From positions 111,651-175,650 of the forward strand of contig NZ_FOMZ01000014.1 in the NCBI RefSeq assembly GCF_900112765.1: 64,000 nt of DNA, given 5' to 3'. Position 1 is the first letter of the stretch, and the number at the start of each line of letters is the position of its first letter. The notes under the pieces are model-generated. The model had not been told where the DNA came from, searched no databases, and saw only the letters and a list, made by a program, of their open reading frames with translations. The stretch comes from Actinopolyspora alba (lineage in GTDB: Bacteria > Actinomycetota > Actinomycetes > Mycobacteriales > Pseudonocardiaceae). Of the stretch, positions 8,880-16,896 are shown one piece after another. Position numbers and translations under genes: made by a program.

Positions 8880-9581
8880 TCAGCCGCCTCCGCCGCCGTC
8901 ACCACCACCGCCACCGTCGCCACCCCCGCCGCCGACCGTGCCCGCGATAGCGGCACCGGTCGCGGCCACGGCGGCCGAAACCGCCCCTTCCAGGTGCTGG
9001 CCCTTGGCGATGTGCTTGAGCCTGCGCCCCTGCGACCGGTCGAAGCCGAGCAGCCTGCGATGCAGGCCGGAGGGATAAACGATCGCGACCAACAGGGCCA
9101 GCCGGTCGTCCGGTGAGCGCTCGCCACGAGCGAGTTGTCCCAGCTCACCGATCAACTCTTGCTGGACGGACCCGTGCGGCCGGTAGCGATCGCGCGGGAT
9201 GAAGCCGAGCAGCTTTTCCGGTTCGTACTCCAGATAACCCCGCTGCCGCAGCGCCCAGCGCTGTTCCCGGAACGCACCGCGACGATCCGCCAGCCAGGTC
9301 TGAAACGGGATCGGTTTGCCCTTCCCCGCGATTCGGCCCGCCAGCACCGACAGCGGGCGTTCCAACGGCTCGAAGCCCACCGGGGTCGAGTCGAGCAGAC
9401 CGATCTTGACACTCCCGAGGGCGGAGCGGCTCAGCTCGGCACGACCGTGCATCACGAGCTCGGCGATCTCGGCCGCGGGAGTGAGGACTTGGTGATTGAC
9501 CCCGTGGTGTTGCTTGCCGTCCGGCCCGTGCAGCAACAGCACGATCTGGTCCGGCAGCGACAACGACAGATGCGCTTCCAC
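8880..9581 (-). CDS. GOLPH3/VPS74 (GPP34)-family protein with Gly-rich tail
   Basis: 233 residues from a GTG at 9581. The first 190 or so match the GPP34 fold: LSLPDQIVLLLHG, then TPAAEIAELVMHGRAEL, and RGYLEYEPEKLLGF near residues 112-125. In eukaryotes the family binds phosphatidylinositol-4-phosphate at the Golgi. Actinomycete members are numerous and mostly uncharacterised; they are thought to act at membranes or in regulation. Residues about 196-213 are Ala/Gly-rich (VSAAVAATGAAIAG). The last 17 residues are three Gly5 blocks separated by Asp, a low-complexity tail not required by the fold. The neighbours give no hint of its role. Confidence 0.82.
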   Translation of the reverse strand: MEAHLSLSLPDQIVLLLHGPDGKQHHGVNHQVLTPAAEIAELVMHGRAELSRSALGSVKIGLLDSTPVGFEPLERPLSVLAGRIAGKGKPIPFQTWLADRRGAFREQRWALRQRGYLEYEPEKLLGFIPRDRYRPHGSVQQELIGELGQLARGERSPDDRLALLVAIVYPSGLHRRLLGFDRSQGRRLKHIAKGQHLEGAVSAAVAATGAAIAGTVGGGGGDGGGGGDGGGGG

Positions 9582-10103
9582 GGCGGCGATGCTAGATCAC
9601 ACGAAACGCGCCGGGGCCCGTTTCGCACGAATCCGGGCCCTCGATCCCCCGACCGGAGGCATCCGCCCCCGAGAGCGTTCCCCGGTGTAAGCCGATCGAG
9701 CAGGGCGCCACCCCCGGAACCCAAGAGTGACCGCTCCCGCACCGAACGTACTCACCATCGATTCAGCCCGGCCCGCGACGACGCTGACCAGTATCGGAAT
9801 CGGCCGGGAAAAAATCGGTTATACAACTGTCACAACACCATCCATCGGAGATCCACCCCTATGATGACCTGCGAATTCGCCTGATCCAACCGCGAGCTAC
9901 GGTGCGCCGGACAAGGTTTGCAGGCGGCATCGATCTCTGTGGCAGGGCTCACGGAAGTGGCCGTTGTCATGCCAGGATGGCGAGGAGCGATCCAACGACC
10001 CCGATCGGATGACCCGAGACCCACCTGGTCGACGGCGCCGTCAGGGGTAACCGGTCACAACCGCCACAAGCGGTAACGACCGGGGTGAGACTAGGAGATC
10101 CAC
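9582..10103. other. 522-bp divergent intergenic region before the dehydrogenase operon
   Basis: No convincing gene. A locally A+T-rich patch near 9808-9850 looks like promoter sequence, but I cannot fix its boxes or direction. AGGAG at 10093-10097 is the ribosome binding site of the E1-alpha gene. Confidence 0.4.
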
Positions 10104-11360
10104 ATGTCCCCCGAACACTGGACGCGACCGAGCCGACCCGACGATCGCGATCGACTCGCGGACACCGCGGTGCCTGCCGCAACCTCAGCAACACCAACGA
10201 GGGAGCAGGTGATCGCCGGTTTGCGTGCGACCAGCGAAGGCGGAGCTGATCTGGTTCAGCTCCTGACGCCGGAGGGTCAGCGGGTATCGCACCCGGACTT
10301 CGACATCGACATCACCGACGAGCAGCTACGCGGCATGTACCGCGACATGGTGCTGGTGCGGCGTGCCGACCGCGAGGGCAACGCGCTGCAACGCCAGGGC
10401 CAGCTCGGAATCTGGGTTCCGCTGCTGGGTCAGGAAGCCGCGCAGATAGGCGCGGGCCGCGCCATGCGACCGCAGGACATGGCCTTCCCGAGCTACCGCG
10501 AGCACGGAGTCGCCTGGTGCCGGGGCATCGACCCCACCGAGCTGCTGGGCATCTTCCGCGGCACGGACCACGGCAGCTGGGACCCGAACGAAACCGGCAT
10601 GAGCCTGTACACCATCGTCATCGGCAACCAGTGCGTGAACGCCACCGGCTACGCGATGGGGCAGAAGTTCGAGGGCAAGGTCGGCAACTCGGGGGATGAC
10701 CCCGCCTCGAACGAGGCCACCATGGTCTTCTTCGGCGACGGCGCCACCAGCCAGGGTGACGTGCACGAGGGCATGGTCTGGGCCTCGGTCTACGACGCGC
10801 CGGTGGTCTTCTTCTGCCAGAACAACCAGTGGGCGATCTCCGAGCCGACCGAACGGCAGAGCCGGGTACCGCTCTACGAACGCGCCAAGGGATACGGCTT
10901 CCCCGGCATCCGGGTCGACGGCAACGACGTGCTCGCCACCCTCGCCGTCTCCCAGTGGGCCATGAACGAGGCCAGGCAGGGCAACGGACCGCTGCTCATC
11001 GAGGCGTTCACCTACCGCATGGACGCGCACACCACCTCGGACGACGCCACGCGCTACCGGCTGGACGACGAGCTGGAGGCGTGGAAGCTCAAGGACCCGA
11101 TCGAACGGTTGCGGGCGCACCTGCTCCGGGAGGAGCTCGCCGACCAGGAGTTCTTCGACAGGGTGGATTCCGAGGCCGACGAGCTGGCTGCCAGGTTCCG
11201 CGAGTTCTGCGTGAACATGCCGGAACCGCCGCCCGAACGGATGTTCTCCGCCGTCTACGCGGAGGAGAGCCCCGTGGTGGCGGCACAGCGGGAGGACTAC
11301 CTGAACTACCTCGCAGGCTTCGCCGACTCCGGCCACGACACCGAGGGGAGTGTTCGCTGA
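10104..11360 (+). CDS. 2-oxoacid dehydrogenase E1 component, alpha subunit (PdhA/BkdA type)
   Basis: 418 residues. It decarboxylates a 2-oxo acid with thiamine diphosphate and passes the acyl group to the E2 lipoyl arm. The ThDP/Mg motif GDGATSQGDVHEG, followed by NNQWAIS, is at about 209-252. LQRQGQLGIWVPLLGQEA near 94-111 and PSYREHG are typical of the branched-chain/pyruvate E1-alpha family. The ATG follows AGGAG. Its stop overlaps the E1-beta start (TGATG), so the subunits are translationally coupled. The sequence alone does not separate pyruvate from branched-chain oxo-acid specificity; mycobacterial BkdA is a comparable relative. Confidence 0.93.
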   Translation: MSPEHWTRPSRPDDRDRLADTAVPAATSATPTREQVIAGLRATSEGGADLVQLLTPEGQRVSHPDFDIDITDEQLRGMYRDMVLVRRADREGNALQRQGQLGIWVPLLGQEAAQIGAGRAMRPQDMAFPSYREHGVAWCRGIDPTELLGIFRGTDHGSWDPNETGMSLYTIVIGNQCVNATGYAMGQKFEGKVGNSGDDPASNEATMVFFGDGATSQGDVHEGMVWASVYDAPVVFFCQNNQWAISEPTERQSRVPLYERAKGYGFPGIRVDGNDVLATLAVSQWAMNEARQGNGPLLIEAFTYRMDAHTTSDDATRYRLDDELEAWKLKDPIERLRAHLLREELADQEFFDRVDSEADELAARFREFCVNMPEPPPERMFSAVYAEESPVVAAQREDYLNYLAGFADSGHDTEGSVR

Positions 11361-12379
11361 TGGCCGCGCCCACGATGGAATCGACCGGTTCCAGCACCAC
11401 ACCGACCCAGACGATCACGATCGCCAAGGGGCTGAACAACGCGCTGCGCAACGCCATGGAGCGCGACCCGAAGGTCCTGGTCATGGGCGAGGACGTCGGC
11501 AAGCTCGGCGGTGTTTTCCGCGTCACCGACGGACTGCAGAAGGACTTCGGCGAACACCGGGTGCTCGACACGCCGCTGGCCGAGTCCGGAATCATCGGCA
11601 CGGCCATCGGCCTGGCGATGCGCGGGTTCCGCCCGGTCTGCGAGATCCAGTTCGACGGGTTCATCTTCCCCGGCTTCGACCAGATCGTCTCGCAGCTGTC
11701 CAAGATGCACTACCGCAGCCAGGGCAAGGTGAAGGTTCCGCTGGTCATCCGGGTTCCCTTCGGCGGCGGTATCGGGGCGGTGGAGCACCACTCCGAGTCA
11801 CCGGAGTCGCTGTTCGCCCACGTGGCGGGCCTGAAGGTGGTCTCCTGCTCCAACCCGGTGGACGCCTACTGGATGCTGCAGCAGGCCATCGACTCCGACG
11901 ACCCGGTGCTGTTCTTCGAGCCGAAGCGGCGGTACTGGGAGAAGGCCGAGCTCGACCCGACGGCCGAGCACCTGCCGCTGGTCAGCTCCGCCGTGCTGCG
12001 CACCGGATCCGACGTCACCGTCGCCACCTACGGGCCGATGGTCAAGACCTGCATGGACGCCGCGACCGCGGCCGAGGAGGACGGCAACGACGTCGAGGTC
12101 GTGGACCTGCGTTCGCTCTCACCGCTGGACCTGGGCCCGGTGGCCGAGTCGGTCCGGCGCACCGGACGGCTGGTCGTGGTCAGCGAGTCGCCGCCGGAGT
12201 CCTCGGTCACCTCCGAGGTGGCCACCCGGATACAGCAGGAGTGCTTCTACTCGCTGGAGGCCCCCGTGCTGCGGGTGAACGGATTCGACACGCCGTACCC
12301 ACCGAGCAAGCTGGAGGAGGGCTACCTGCCCGACCTCGACCGGGTACTCGATGCCGTCGACCGTTCACTGGCCTACTGA
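11360..12379 (+). CDS. 2-oxoacid dehydrogenase E1 component, beta subunit
   Basis: 339 residues from the ATG overlapping the E1-alpha stop. The transketolase-like pyrimidine-binding half opens with ALRNAMERDPKVLVMGEDVG, where Glu and Asp are typical ThDP-activating residues, then GGVFRVTDGL and DTPLAESGIIGTAIGLAMRG. The C-terminal transketolase domain carries VTVATYGPMVKT and EVVDLRSLSPLD. With E1-alpha it forms the alpha2-beta2 decarboxylase. The E2 gene follows after 10 bp in the same operon. No E3 (lipoamide dehydrogenase) gene is present here, so E3 must be supplied from elsewhere. Confidence 0.95.
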   Translation: MAAPTMESTGSSTTPTQTITIAKGLNNALRNAMERDPKVLVMGEDVGKLGGVFRVTDGLQKDFGEHRVLDTPLAESGIIGTAIGLAMRGFRPVCEIQFDGFIFPGFDQIVSQLSKMHYRSQGKVKVPLVIRVPFGGGIGAVEHHSESPESLFAHVAGLKVVSCSNPVDAYWMLQQAIDSDDPVLFFEPKRRYWEKAELDPTAEHLPLVSSAVLRTGSDVTVATYGPMVKTCMDAATAAEEDGNDVEVVDLRSLSPLDLGPVAESVRRTGRLVVVSESPPESSVTSEVATRIQQECFYSLEAPVLRVNGFDTPYPPSKLEEGYLPDLDRVLDAVDRSLAY

Positions 12380-12389
12380 GGGAGCAGGC

Positions 12390-13913
12390 ATGGCACAACT
12401 CAAGAACTTCCCGCTTCCGGACGTCGGTGAAGGGCTGACCGAGGCGGAGATTCTGAACTGGCGGATCGGGCCCGGTGACGCGGTCGAGCTGAACCAGATC
12501 ATCGTGGAGATCGAGACCGCGAAGGCATCGGTCGAGCTGCCGTGCCCCTACGCGGGGACTATCAGCGAGCTGCTCGCCGAACCCGGCCAGACCGTGGAGG
12601 TCGGAACCCCGATCCTCACGATCGAGCCGGCCGGTGCGGAGAGCGACGAGTCGGAACCGGACAAGCCCGCGGAGCGGGGCGAGCGGTCCGAGCAGGGCGG
12701 CAAGATCGGCGAGGAAGGTGCCGACGGCCGGATCGCCACCCTGGTGGGGTACGGCCCGCGCTCGACCAGCGCGAAACGCCGCCCCCGCAAGAAGGACGCC
12801 ACCGCCGGGCAGCGCGGCGGCTCCGACAGCGGTGGATCCAACGGCTCGGCCGGGCAACGGCCCGCCTCCAACGGCACTCCGGTGCCGACCGGCGCGGGCA
12901 CCGACGGCGCGGGCACCAACGGCACCGCGGTGAACGGCTCCGCCCCCGCCACGAGCACGCCGTCCGCTTCCCGGCAGGCCGAGTCGGCCGCGGGCGGCAC
13001 CGGCGTCGCAGCGGGCGGCGGAGTGCCGCTCGCGAAACCGCCGGTGCGCAAACTGGCCAAGGACCTCGGCGTGGAGCTGCGTTCGCTGCACGGCTCCGGC
13101 TCGGGTGGCGTGATCACCAGGCAGGACGTGGAACGCGCGGCGGCGGGCGGCGTCACGGCCGCGGCCTCCGAGGGCCCCGCTGCCGGATCCCTGGCGGCTC
13201 GGGACAGCGCCGAGCGGGAGCACCGGGTTCCGATCAAGGGGGTCCGGAAGGCGACGGCGCAGGCCATGGTGGACAGCGCGTTCACCGCCCCGCACGTGAC
13301 CGAGTTCCTGACGATCGACGTCACTCCGATGATGGAGTTCCGGGAGCGGCTCAAGAAGCACCCCGACTTCCGGGACGTCAAGGTCACACCGCTGGCGATC
13401 GCGTCCAAGGCGATGTGCCTGGCCGCGAAGCGGACACCGGACGTCAACGCCGCCTGGGACGGTGAGGCGGGCGAGATCGTCTACAAGGACTACGTGCACC
13501 TGGGTGTGGCCGCGGCCACCGACCGCGGCCTGGTCGTGCCCAAGGTCCGCGACGCGGACGGGATGTCACTGCGGGAACTGGCCGTGGCGCTGGAGGAGCT
13601 GACCAGCACCGCCCGTGAGGGCAGGACCTCGCCGGAGGCGATGACCAACGGCACGATCACGATCACGAACGTGGGCGTGTTCGGGGTGGACACCGGGACG
13701 CCGATCCTCAACCCGGGCGAGTCGGCGATCCTGGCGTTCGGCGCCATCCGCGAGATGCCCTGGGTGGTCGACGGCCAGGTGGTGCCGCGTCAGGTCTGCC
13801 AGCTGGCGCTGAGCTTCGACCACCGGGTGGTGGACGGCCAGCAGGGCTCGCGGTTCCTCGCCGACGTCGGATCGATACTGTCCGATCCGGGGATGGCCCT
13901 GACGTTCGGGTAG
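12390..13913 (+). CDS. Dihydrolipoamide acyltransferase (E2) of the 2-oxoacid dehydrogenase complex
   Basis: 507 residues; ATG at 12390 with GGGAGCAGG just upstream. One N-terminal lipoyl domain spans about residues 3-80, with the lipoylated Lys45 in IETAKASVE. A linker of about 130 residues rich in Gly, Ser, Thr, Ala and Asn follows. The E1/E3-binding domain is near 224-262 (VRKLAKDLGVELRSLHGSG). The catalytic domain carries the active-site HRVVDG motif with His478 and Asp482. It moves the acyl group from lipoate to CoA and forms the core of the complex. It is the last gene of the operon; a perfect hairpin follows 40 bp after the stop. Confidence 0.95.
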   Translation: MAQLKNFPLPDVGEGLTEAEILNWRIGPGDAVELNQIIVEIETAKASVELPCPYAGTISELLAEPGQTVEVGTPILTIEPAGAESDESEPDKPAERGERSEQGGKIGEEGADGRIATLVGYGPRSTSAKRRPRKKDATAGQRGGSDSGGSNGSAGQRPASNGTPVPTGAGTDGAGTNGTAVNGSAPATSTPSASRQAESAAGGTGVAAGGGVPLAKPPVRKLAKDLGVELRSLHGSGSGGVITRQDVERAAAGGVTAAASEGPAAGSLAARDSAEREHRVPIKGVRKATAQAMVDSAFTAPHVTEFLTIDVTPMMEFRERLKKHPDFRDVKVTPLAIASKAMCLAAKRTPDVNAAWDGEAGEIVYKDYVHLGVAAATDRGLVVPKVRDADGMSLRELAVALEELTSTAREGRTSPEAMTNGTITITNVGVFGVDTGTPILNPGESAILAFGAIREMPWVVDGQVVPRQVCQLALSFDHRVVDGQQGSRFLADVGSILSDPGMALTFG

Positions 13914-13953
13914 AACTCGGGCAGCCCGGTTTCCGTAACCGGTTGCGCGGCGG

Positions 13954-13989
13954 GACTCACGTGCCGGGTCGGCTACCGGCACGTGAGTC
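13954..13989 (+). terminator. Terminator of the dehydrogenase operon
   Basis: GACTCACGTGCCGG (13954-13967) and its exact reverse complement (13976-13989) form a perfect 14-bp stem with an 8-nt loop, 40 bp after the E2 stop. A related pair, CGTGAGTCGG and CCGACTCACG, flanks a structured region at 30722-30810. Confidence 0.8.
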
Positions 13990-14000
13990 GGCCTCCACCG

Positions 14001-14082
14001 GGGCGTCGATTTCGCGAGAAATTGACGCCCCCCCGCACGGGGGTGTGACCCCAGCTCCGTCGATTTCTCGCGAAATCGACGG
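14001..14082. repeat. Paired UUUC-loop-GAAA palindromes (copies a and b)
   Basis: Copy a (14001-14030) has arms GGGCGTCGATTTC and GAAATTGACGCCC around a GCGA loop. Copy b (14057-14082) has perfect 11-bp arms CCGTCGATTTC and GAAATCGACGG around TCGC. Read on the minus strand, copy b has the GCGA loop. They sit tail to tail between the convergent E2 and flavoprotein genes. They belong to a family found at eight loci in this window. Confidence 0.85.
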
Positions 14083-14173
14083 GCCAGCAGTGCCGACGAA
14101 CAGCCGCACTCCCACCACTCCCGTAAGCCGCACTCCGACCACTCTCGCAGTCGGCACCGCCGCGGGTTCTCCG

Positions 14174-14262
14174 GTGCGGCTCTCGCGAGGACGGCCCCGA
14201 CGTCGTGTAGGTCGCTACCCGATGTCGGGGCACCCGCAGCGAGAGCCGTGCGGGAGGTTCCG
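14174..14262 (-). repeat. Long structured intergenic repeat, copy 1
   Basis: An outer stem GGCTCTCGC (from 14178) with GCGAGAGCC (14239-14247) encloses GCCCCGAC (14194-14201) with GTCGGGGC (14224-14231) and an apex GTAG-GTCG-CTAC. The same layout recurs near 21506, 33639 and 41718 and, inverted, near 36725 and 44974. It lies 3' of the minus-strand flavoprotein gene. The strand given is that of the adjoining gene. Confidence 0.75.
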
Positions 14263-14304
14263 CCACCCGCACCGCCACGCGAACCGAGCCGCGAAATCAG
14301 CGAC

Positions 14305-14766
14305 TCAGGAGCGGTGGTGGTCGGTGATCCCTGCTCCGGGCCGCCAGGTGCGGATCAGCAGCTGATCCTCGGCCACGCTGGTGTGGGTGATCTCGTGCAA
14401 CTCCCAGCGGAACATGTGGAAGGTGCCGGGCTCGTGCTGGATCTCGGCGGCATAGGCACGCAGGTCCTCGCCCTCGGGAATCTCGACGGCACGCCCGGAT
14501 ACCTTCACATCCCCCTCGGTCATCTCGCCGGGATGGGCGTGCAGCGCGGCGCGCGGGTCACGCCGCAGGTCGAGCGCCTTCAGCGCGCGTGGCATCGATC
14601 CCATGACGAGGTTGCCGTCGTGGAACTGGACCTCGGTGCCGCTGACCCGAGGTGATCCGTCCCTGCGCAGTGTCGCCAGGACGTGGTGCAGGTGCGCCTC
14701 GAAGCACCGCCTTACGGCTGTCGCGAGCTCCGGTGCCTCGGTTTCGAACTGTTGCCAATCGGTCAC
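14305..14766 (-). CDS. Pyridoxamine 5'-phosphate oxidase-family (FMN split-barrel) protein
   Basis: 153 residues from a GTG at 14766. The opening (RCFEAHLHHVLATLRRDGSPRVSGTEVQFHDG, given here as its gist) is the six-stranded split barrel that binds FMN or F420. VMGSMPRALKALDLRRDPRA near 54-73 and GDVKVSGRAVEI follow. Actinobacteria encode many such oxidoreductases, often F420-linked and of unknown substrate; this one lacks anything that points to pyridoxine synthesis. It stands alone, convergent with the E2 gene. Only a general redox or cofactor-binding role is claimed. Confidence 0.78.
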   Translation of the reverse strand: MTDWQQFETEAPELATAVRRCFEAHLHHVLATLRRDGSPRVSGTEVQFHDGNLVMGSMPRALKALDLRRDPRAALHAHPGEMTEGDVKVSGRAVEIPEGEDLRAYAAEIQHEPGTFHMFRWELHEITHTSVAEDQLLIRTWRPGAGITDHHRS

Positions 14767-14872
14767 GCGACCAACATCGCACGAACCCCCGACAACACGG
14801 CGTCACCGCGGGAATCGGCGATTCCGGGGGCGTACCGGCTCGTTCCGCGAGATTCCCGGCGCCCGGAATCGC

Positions 14873-15388
14873 TCACTCCTCCTTGCGCCTGCGGCCACCG
14901 CGCTGTGCGGCGGCCCCGGCACCGGCGACGGCCTGCGCGGCCGCGCTGGTGTTCTGCCCGGAAGTGTGCTGACCGGAACCCTGCGTCCCGGAGTCGGCGC
15001 TGTCGTCGGTCTCGGACGTCTTGGTCGACTGAGCGGAAGTGCCCTCGGACTGCTGCCCGTGGGCCTGCGAGGCCCCGTTCGACGTGGCCGAGGCGGACTT
15101 CTGCTGGGCGGCCCGCTGCGTACCGGATCGGCGGGAACCGGAGCCGCTCTCGGACTGCTCGACCTGTCCGGTCGCGTTCTGCTGCTCGGAGCCCTGGTCT
15201 CCGCTCGCCGCGGCGGCCTGAGCCTGCTCGGTGGCCGGCTCGGCTTCCGGTGGCTGGGTGGCCGATGGCCCCTCCGGAAAGTCGAACTCGTGCGACTCGA
15301 AGTCGTGCACGTCGATCTCCGGTAGCTCGAGCTCGCTGTGGAGCTCCCCGAAGATCGGAGTTCCAGGGTCGGATGTCGCCTTGCTCAC
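14873..15388 (-). CDS. Acidic, low-complexity hypothetical protein
   Basis: 171 residues from the GTG at 15388, chosen because GGGAGGG lies 7 bp upstream; a longer frame to 15550 has a non-homologous Arg-rich lead. The first 40 residues are acidic and orderly (TPIFGELHSELELPEIDVHD, then FESHEFDFPEG). Residues about 45-165 are a low-complexity tract of Gln, Ser, Ala, Thr and Gly, ending in a basic RGGRRRKEE tail. It has no signal peptide, membrane helix or enzyme motif and is probably disordered. I recognise no family. Confidence 0.55.
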   Translation of the reverse strand: MSKATSDPGTPIFGELHSELELPEIDVHDFESHEFDFPEGPSATQPPEAEPATEQAQAAAASGDQGSEQQNATGQVEQSESGSGSRRSGTQRAAQQKSASATSNGASQAHGQQSEGTSAQSTKTSETDDSADSGTQGSGQHTSGQNTSAAAQAVAGAGAAAQRGGRRRKEE

Positions 15389-15820
15389 CGCTTCGCCCTC
15401 CCAATCACTCTCGAAGCGAGCCGGGATACTGCCGGTCTCTCGCGTACGACGGAGATCCCGGCGTGGTGTACCCGAGCGTCGGCACCACGAATCCCGCCGG
15501 GGATTCGTGGCACGCGGCCGGCCCGAGGGCCGTCCGCGCCGATAAAACACAGGGGTGAACGGTCCTCGCAGGCGAAGCCGAACAATCTCACCTCTTCAGG
15601 TGAGGTGTGCGCCGACTTCACCCGACCGCAACCTGCCAGCATTCCAGAGAAACAAAGCGGAAACCGGCGACAATTCCGAACCGTGGCGAAGGCCACGCAC
15701 GGCTTGCGAGCTTGCTCACAGGGTCATCCCGTCACTCCACGGCACGGGCACCCCCGCCGTGGAGTGACGCAGGATACGTAACGGGGAATCGCCCGGATGC
15801 CGGGACGGTCCCGGTGCTGA
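15389..15820. other. Gene-free region with three hairpins
   Basis: No gene is supported. The region holds a hairpin CCACGAATCCC/GGGATTCGTGG (15485-15510), a small CTCACCT/AGGTGAG hairpin near 15589-15606 and the strong stem described separately at 15731-15768. Confidence 0.45.
15731..15768 (-). terminator. Terminator of the Imm1 locus
   Basis: GTCACTCCACGGC (15731-15743) and GCCGTGGAGTGAC (15756-15768) form a perfect 13-bp stem with a 12-nt loop, 53 bp beyond the end of the minus-strand Imm1 gene. Confidence 0.65.
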
Positions 15821-16108
15821 TCAGTACCGGGGGTCCTGCCAGGTGAGGTTGGTCGGACGTCGGCCGGTCGTGAGGAATTCACGGGCGACCTGGTGCGCCT
15901 CGGCGACGGGGACGGCCGAGTCGAGTGGGGCGTGGGGCCATGTGCCGCCGTAGTCGAATCCGGCGTCGTCGGGGGTGGGCAGGGCGCCCTTGCCGGCGAC
16001 GGCGCGGGCTGGTTTTTCGAGGTAGCTCACCGAGCTGTACCCGTCCTGGCCGAGACCGATGTGCAGGGCGCATCGTTTGTCGGGGACGAGTTCGACGTAG
16101 GTGGGCAC
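15821..16108 (-). CDS. Imm1-family immunity protein
   Basis: 95 residues from a GTG at 16108. The pattern of a short beta-rich protein with ALHIGLGQDGYSSVSYLEKP, then GFDYGGTWPHAP, LDSAVPVAEAH, EFLTTGRRPTNLTWQDP fits Imm1, an immunity family found beside nucleic-acid deaminase and other polymorphic toxins in actinomycetes. It would bind and neutralise a cognate toxin in the cytoplasm. Its start lies inside the preceding reading frame and has no ribosome binding site. No toxin domain is encoded upstream, so it looks like an orphan left after a deletion. The family call is moderately sure; the partner is unknown. Confidence 0.65.
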   Translation of the reverse strand: MPTYVELVPDKRCALHIGLGQDGYSSVSYLEKPARAVAGKGALPTPDDAGFDYGGTWPHAPLDSAVPVAEAHQVAREFLTTGRRPTNLTWQDPRY

Positions 16109-16322
16109 GGGTGAGGCACTCAGCGGCGGCTTCGGCTTCCCGACCGGCCTCGGCCAGCCCGGTATAGGCGTGGGTGAGGCTGTGGTCCTGACTGGTACGA
16201 CTCAGTGTGGCGACCCGTTCGGCCGCCTCGGCCAGCACTCGGCGGGCGCGGTGCAGGTGCTCTGCCGGTAGAGCCGCATGGGCAGCGGCCAGGCGGGCGG
16301 CGAGATCCTGCAACAACGACAT
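15879..16322 (-). pseudogene. Remnant of a toxin N-terminal helical domain, running out of frame into Imm1
   Basis: The ATG at 16322 opens a helical sequence (SLLQDLAARLAAAHAALP, later HRARRVLAEAAERVATLS) for about 72 residues. At about 16105 it enters the Imm1 gene in a different frame and continues as Arg/Pro-rich nonsense to 15879. This kind of helical domain commonly heads actinomycete toxins that precede Imm1. The simplest reading is a deletion that joined the toxin N-terminus to the immunity gene, removing the catalytic domain. It may instead be a real small helical protein overlapping Imm1. Confidence 0.45.
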
Positions 16323-16328
16323 GCCGGA

Positions 16329-16583
16329 TCACAATCGGTCGGCGTAGTCGCGGAGATCTCCGGCCGCCCGGGCGCTCAACCGGAGACAGGCGCGGACGTG
16401 CTCGCCAGCCTGGTTGATCCGGGCGAGGACGGTGTGGGCGTCGGTGTTGCCGCTGCCGCGCAGAGCATCGGCCAGGTCAGCGGCGATGATGTCGAGCTGT
16501 TCGACGGTGACGGCCATCTGATCGGGGTAGACGTCGTCAGCGACTCCGGCCAGCCGGACACGAAGTTCCTCCAGGGCACTCAC
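16329..16583 (-). CDS. Small helical protein of the Imm1 locus
   Basis: 84 residues from the GTG at 16583, preceded by AAGGAG at 5 bp. It is wholly alpha-helical in appearance: SALEELRVRLAGVADDVYPD, then VEQLDIIAADLADALRGSGN, then a helix ending LRDYADRL. Size and composition recall WXG100/ESX-like helper proteins that precede polymorphic toxins, but no WxG motif is present. The next gene starts 6 bp after its stop, so the three minus-strand frames probably form one operon. The function is inferred only from this context. Confidence 0.55.
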   Translation of the reverse strand: MSALEELRVRLAGVADDVYPDQMAVTVEQLDIIAADLADALRGSGNTDAHTVLARINQAGEHVRACLRLSARAAGDLRDYADRL

Positions 16584-16896
16584 GGTCACTCCTTGTCGCA
16601 ACAGTGATCACTTACTGTGCGAAAAGGATGGTGTTCACCCCCGACAAATTCTTCGACGATCTTCGATCCGCCCTACGCCCACGACAAAGGAGAAGGAGTC
16701 CCGAGCTCGCGATCAACCGGCATCGCGACCAGGGGCCCGACTGGCGTCGCGGCGCATCCGCGACGACCCGCTCGCCAGGGATCTCGTGCCTCGCTCGTAC
16801 CGACGCGCGTCCGTACCCGTCCCGGGCGAGGGCTCGGAACGGGCTTATCGGACTTCTTAGGTTCTGCGACGGCACAGTGACACGTCGCCTTCGGTC
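16584..16896. other. Gene-free region between the Imm1 locus and the acyl-CoA dehydrogenase gene
   Basis: 313 bp with no supported gene. It must hold the promoter of the Imm1 operon, which reads leftward, but I see no clear boxes. The short frames here lack ribosome binding sites and family-like sequence. Confidence 0.35.

Noticed and set aside
16601..16896. Short frames between the Imm1 locus and the acyl-CoA dehydrogenase gene
   Set aside because: No ribosome binding site, no conserved sequence; probably promoter region only.
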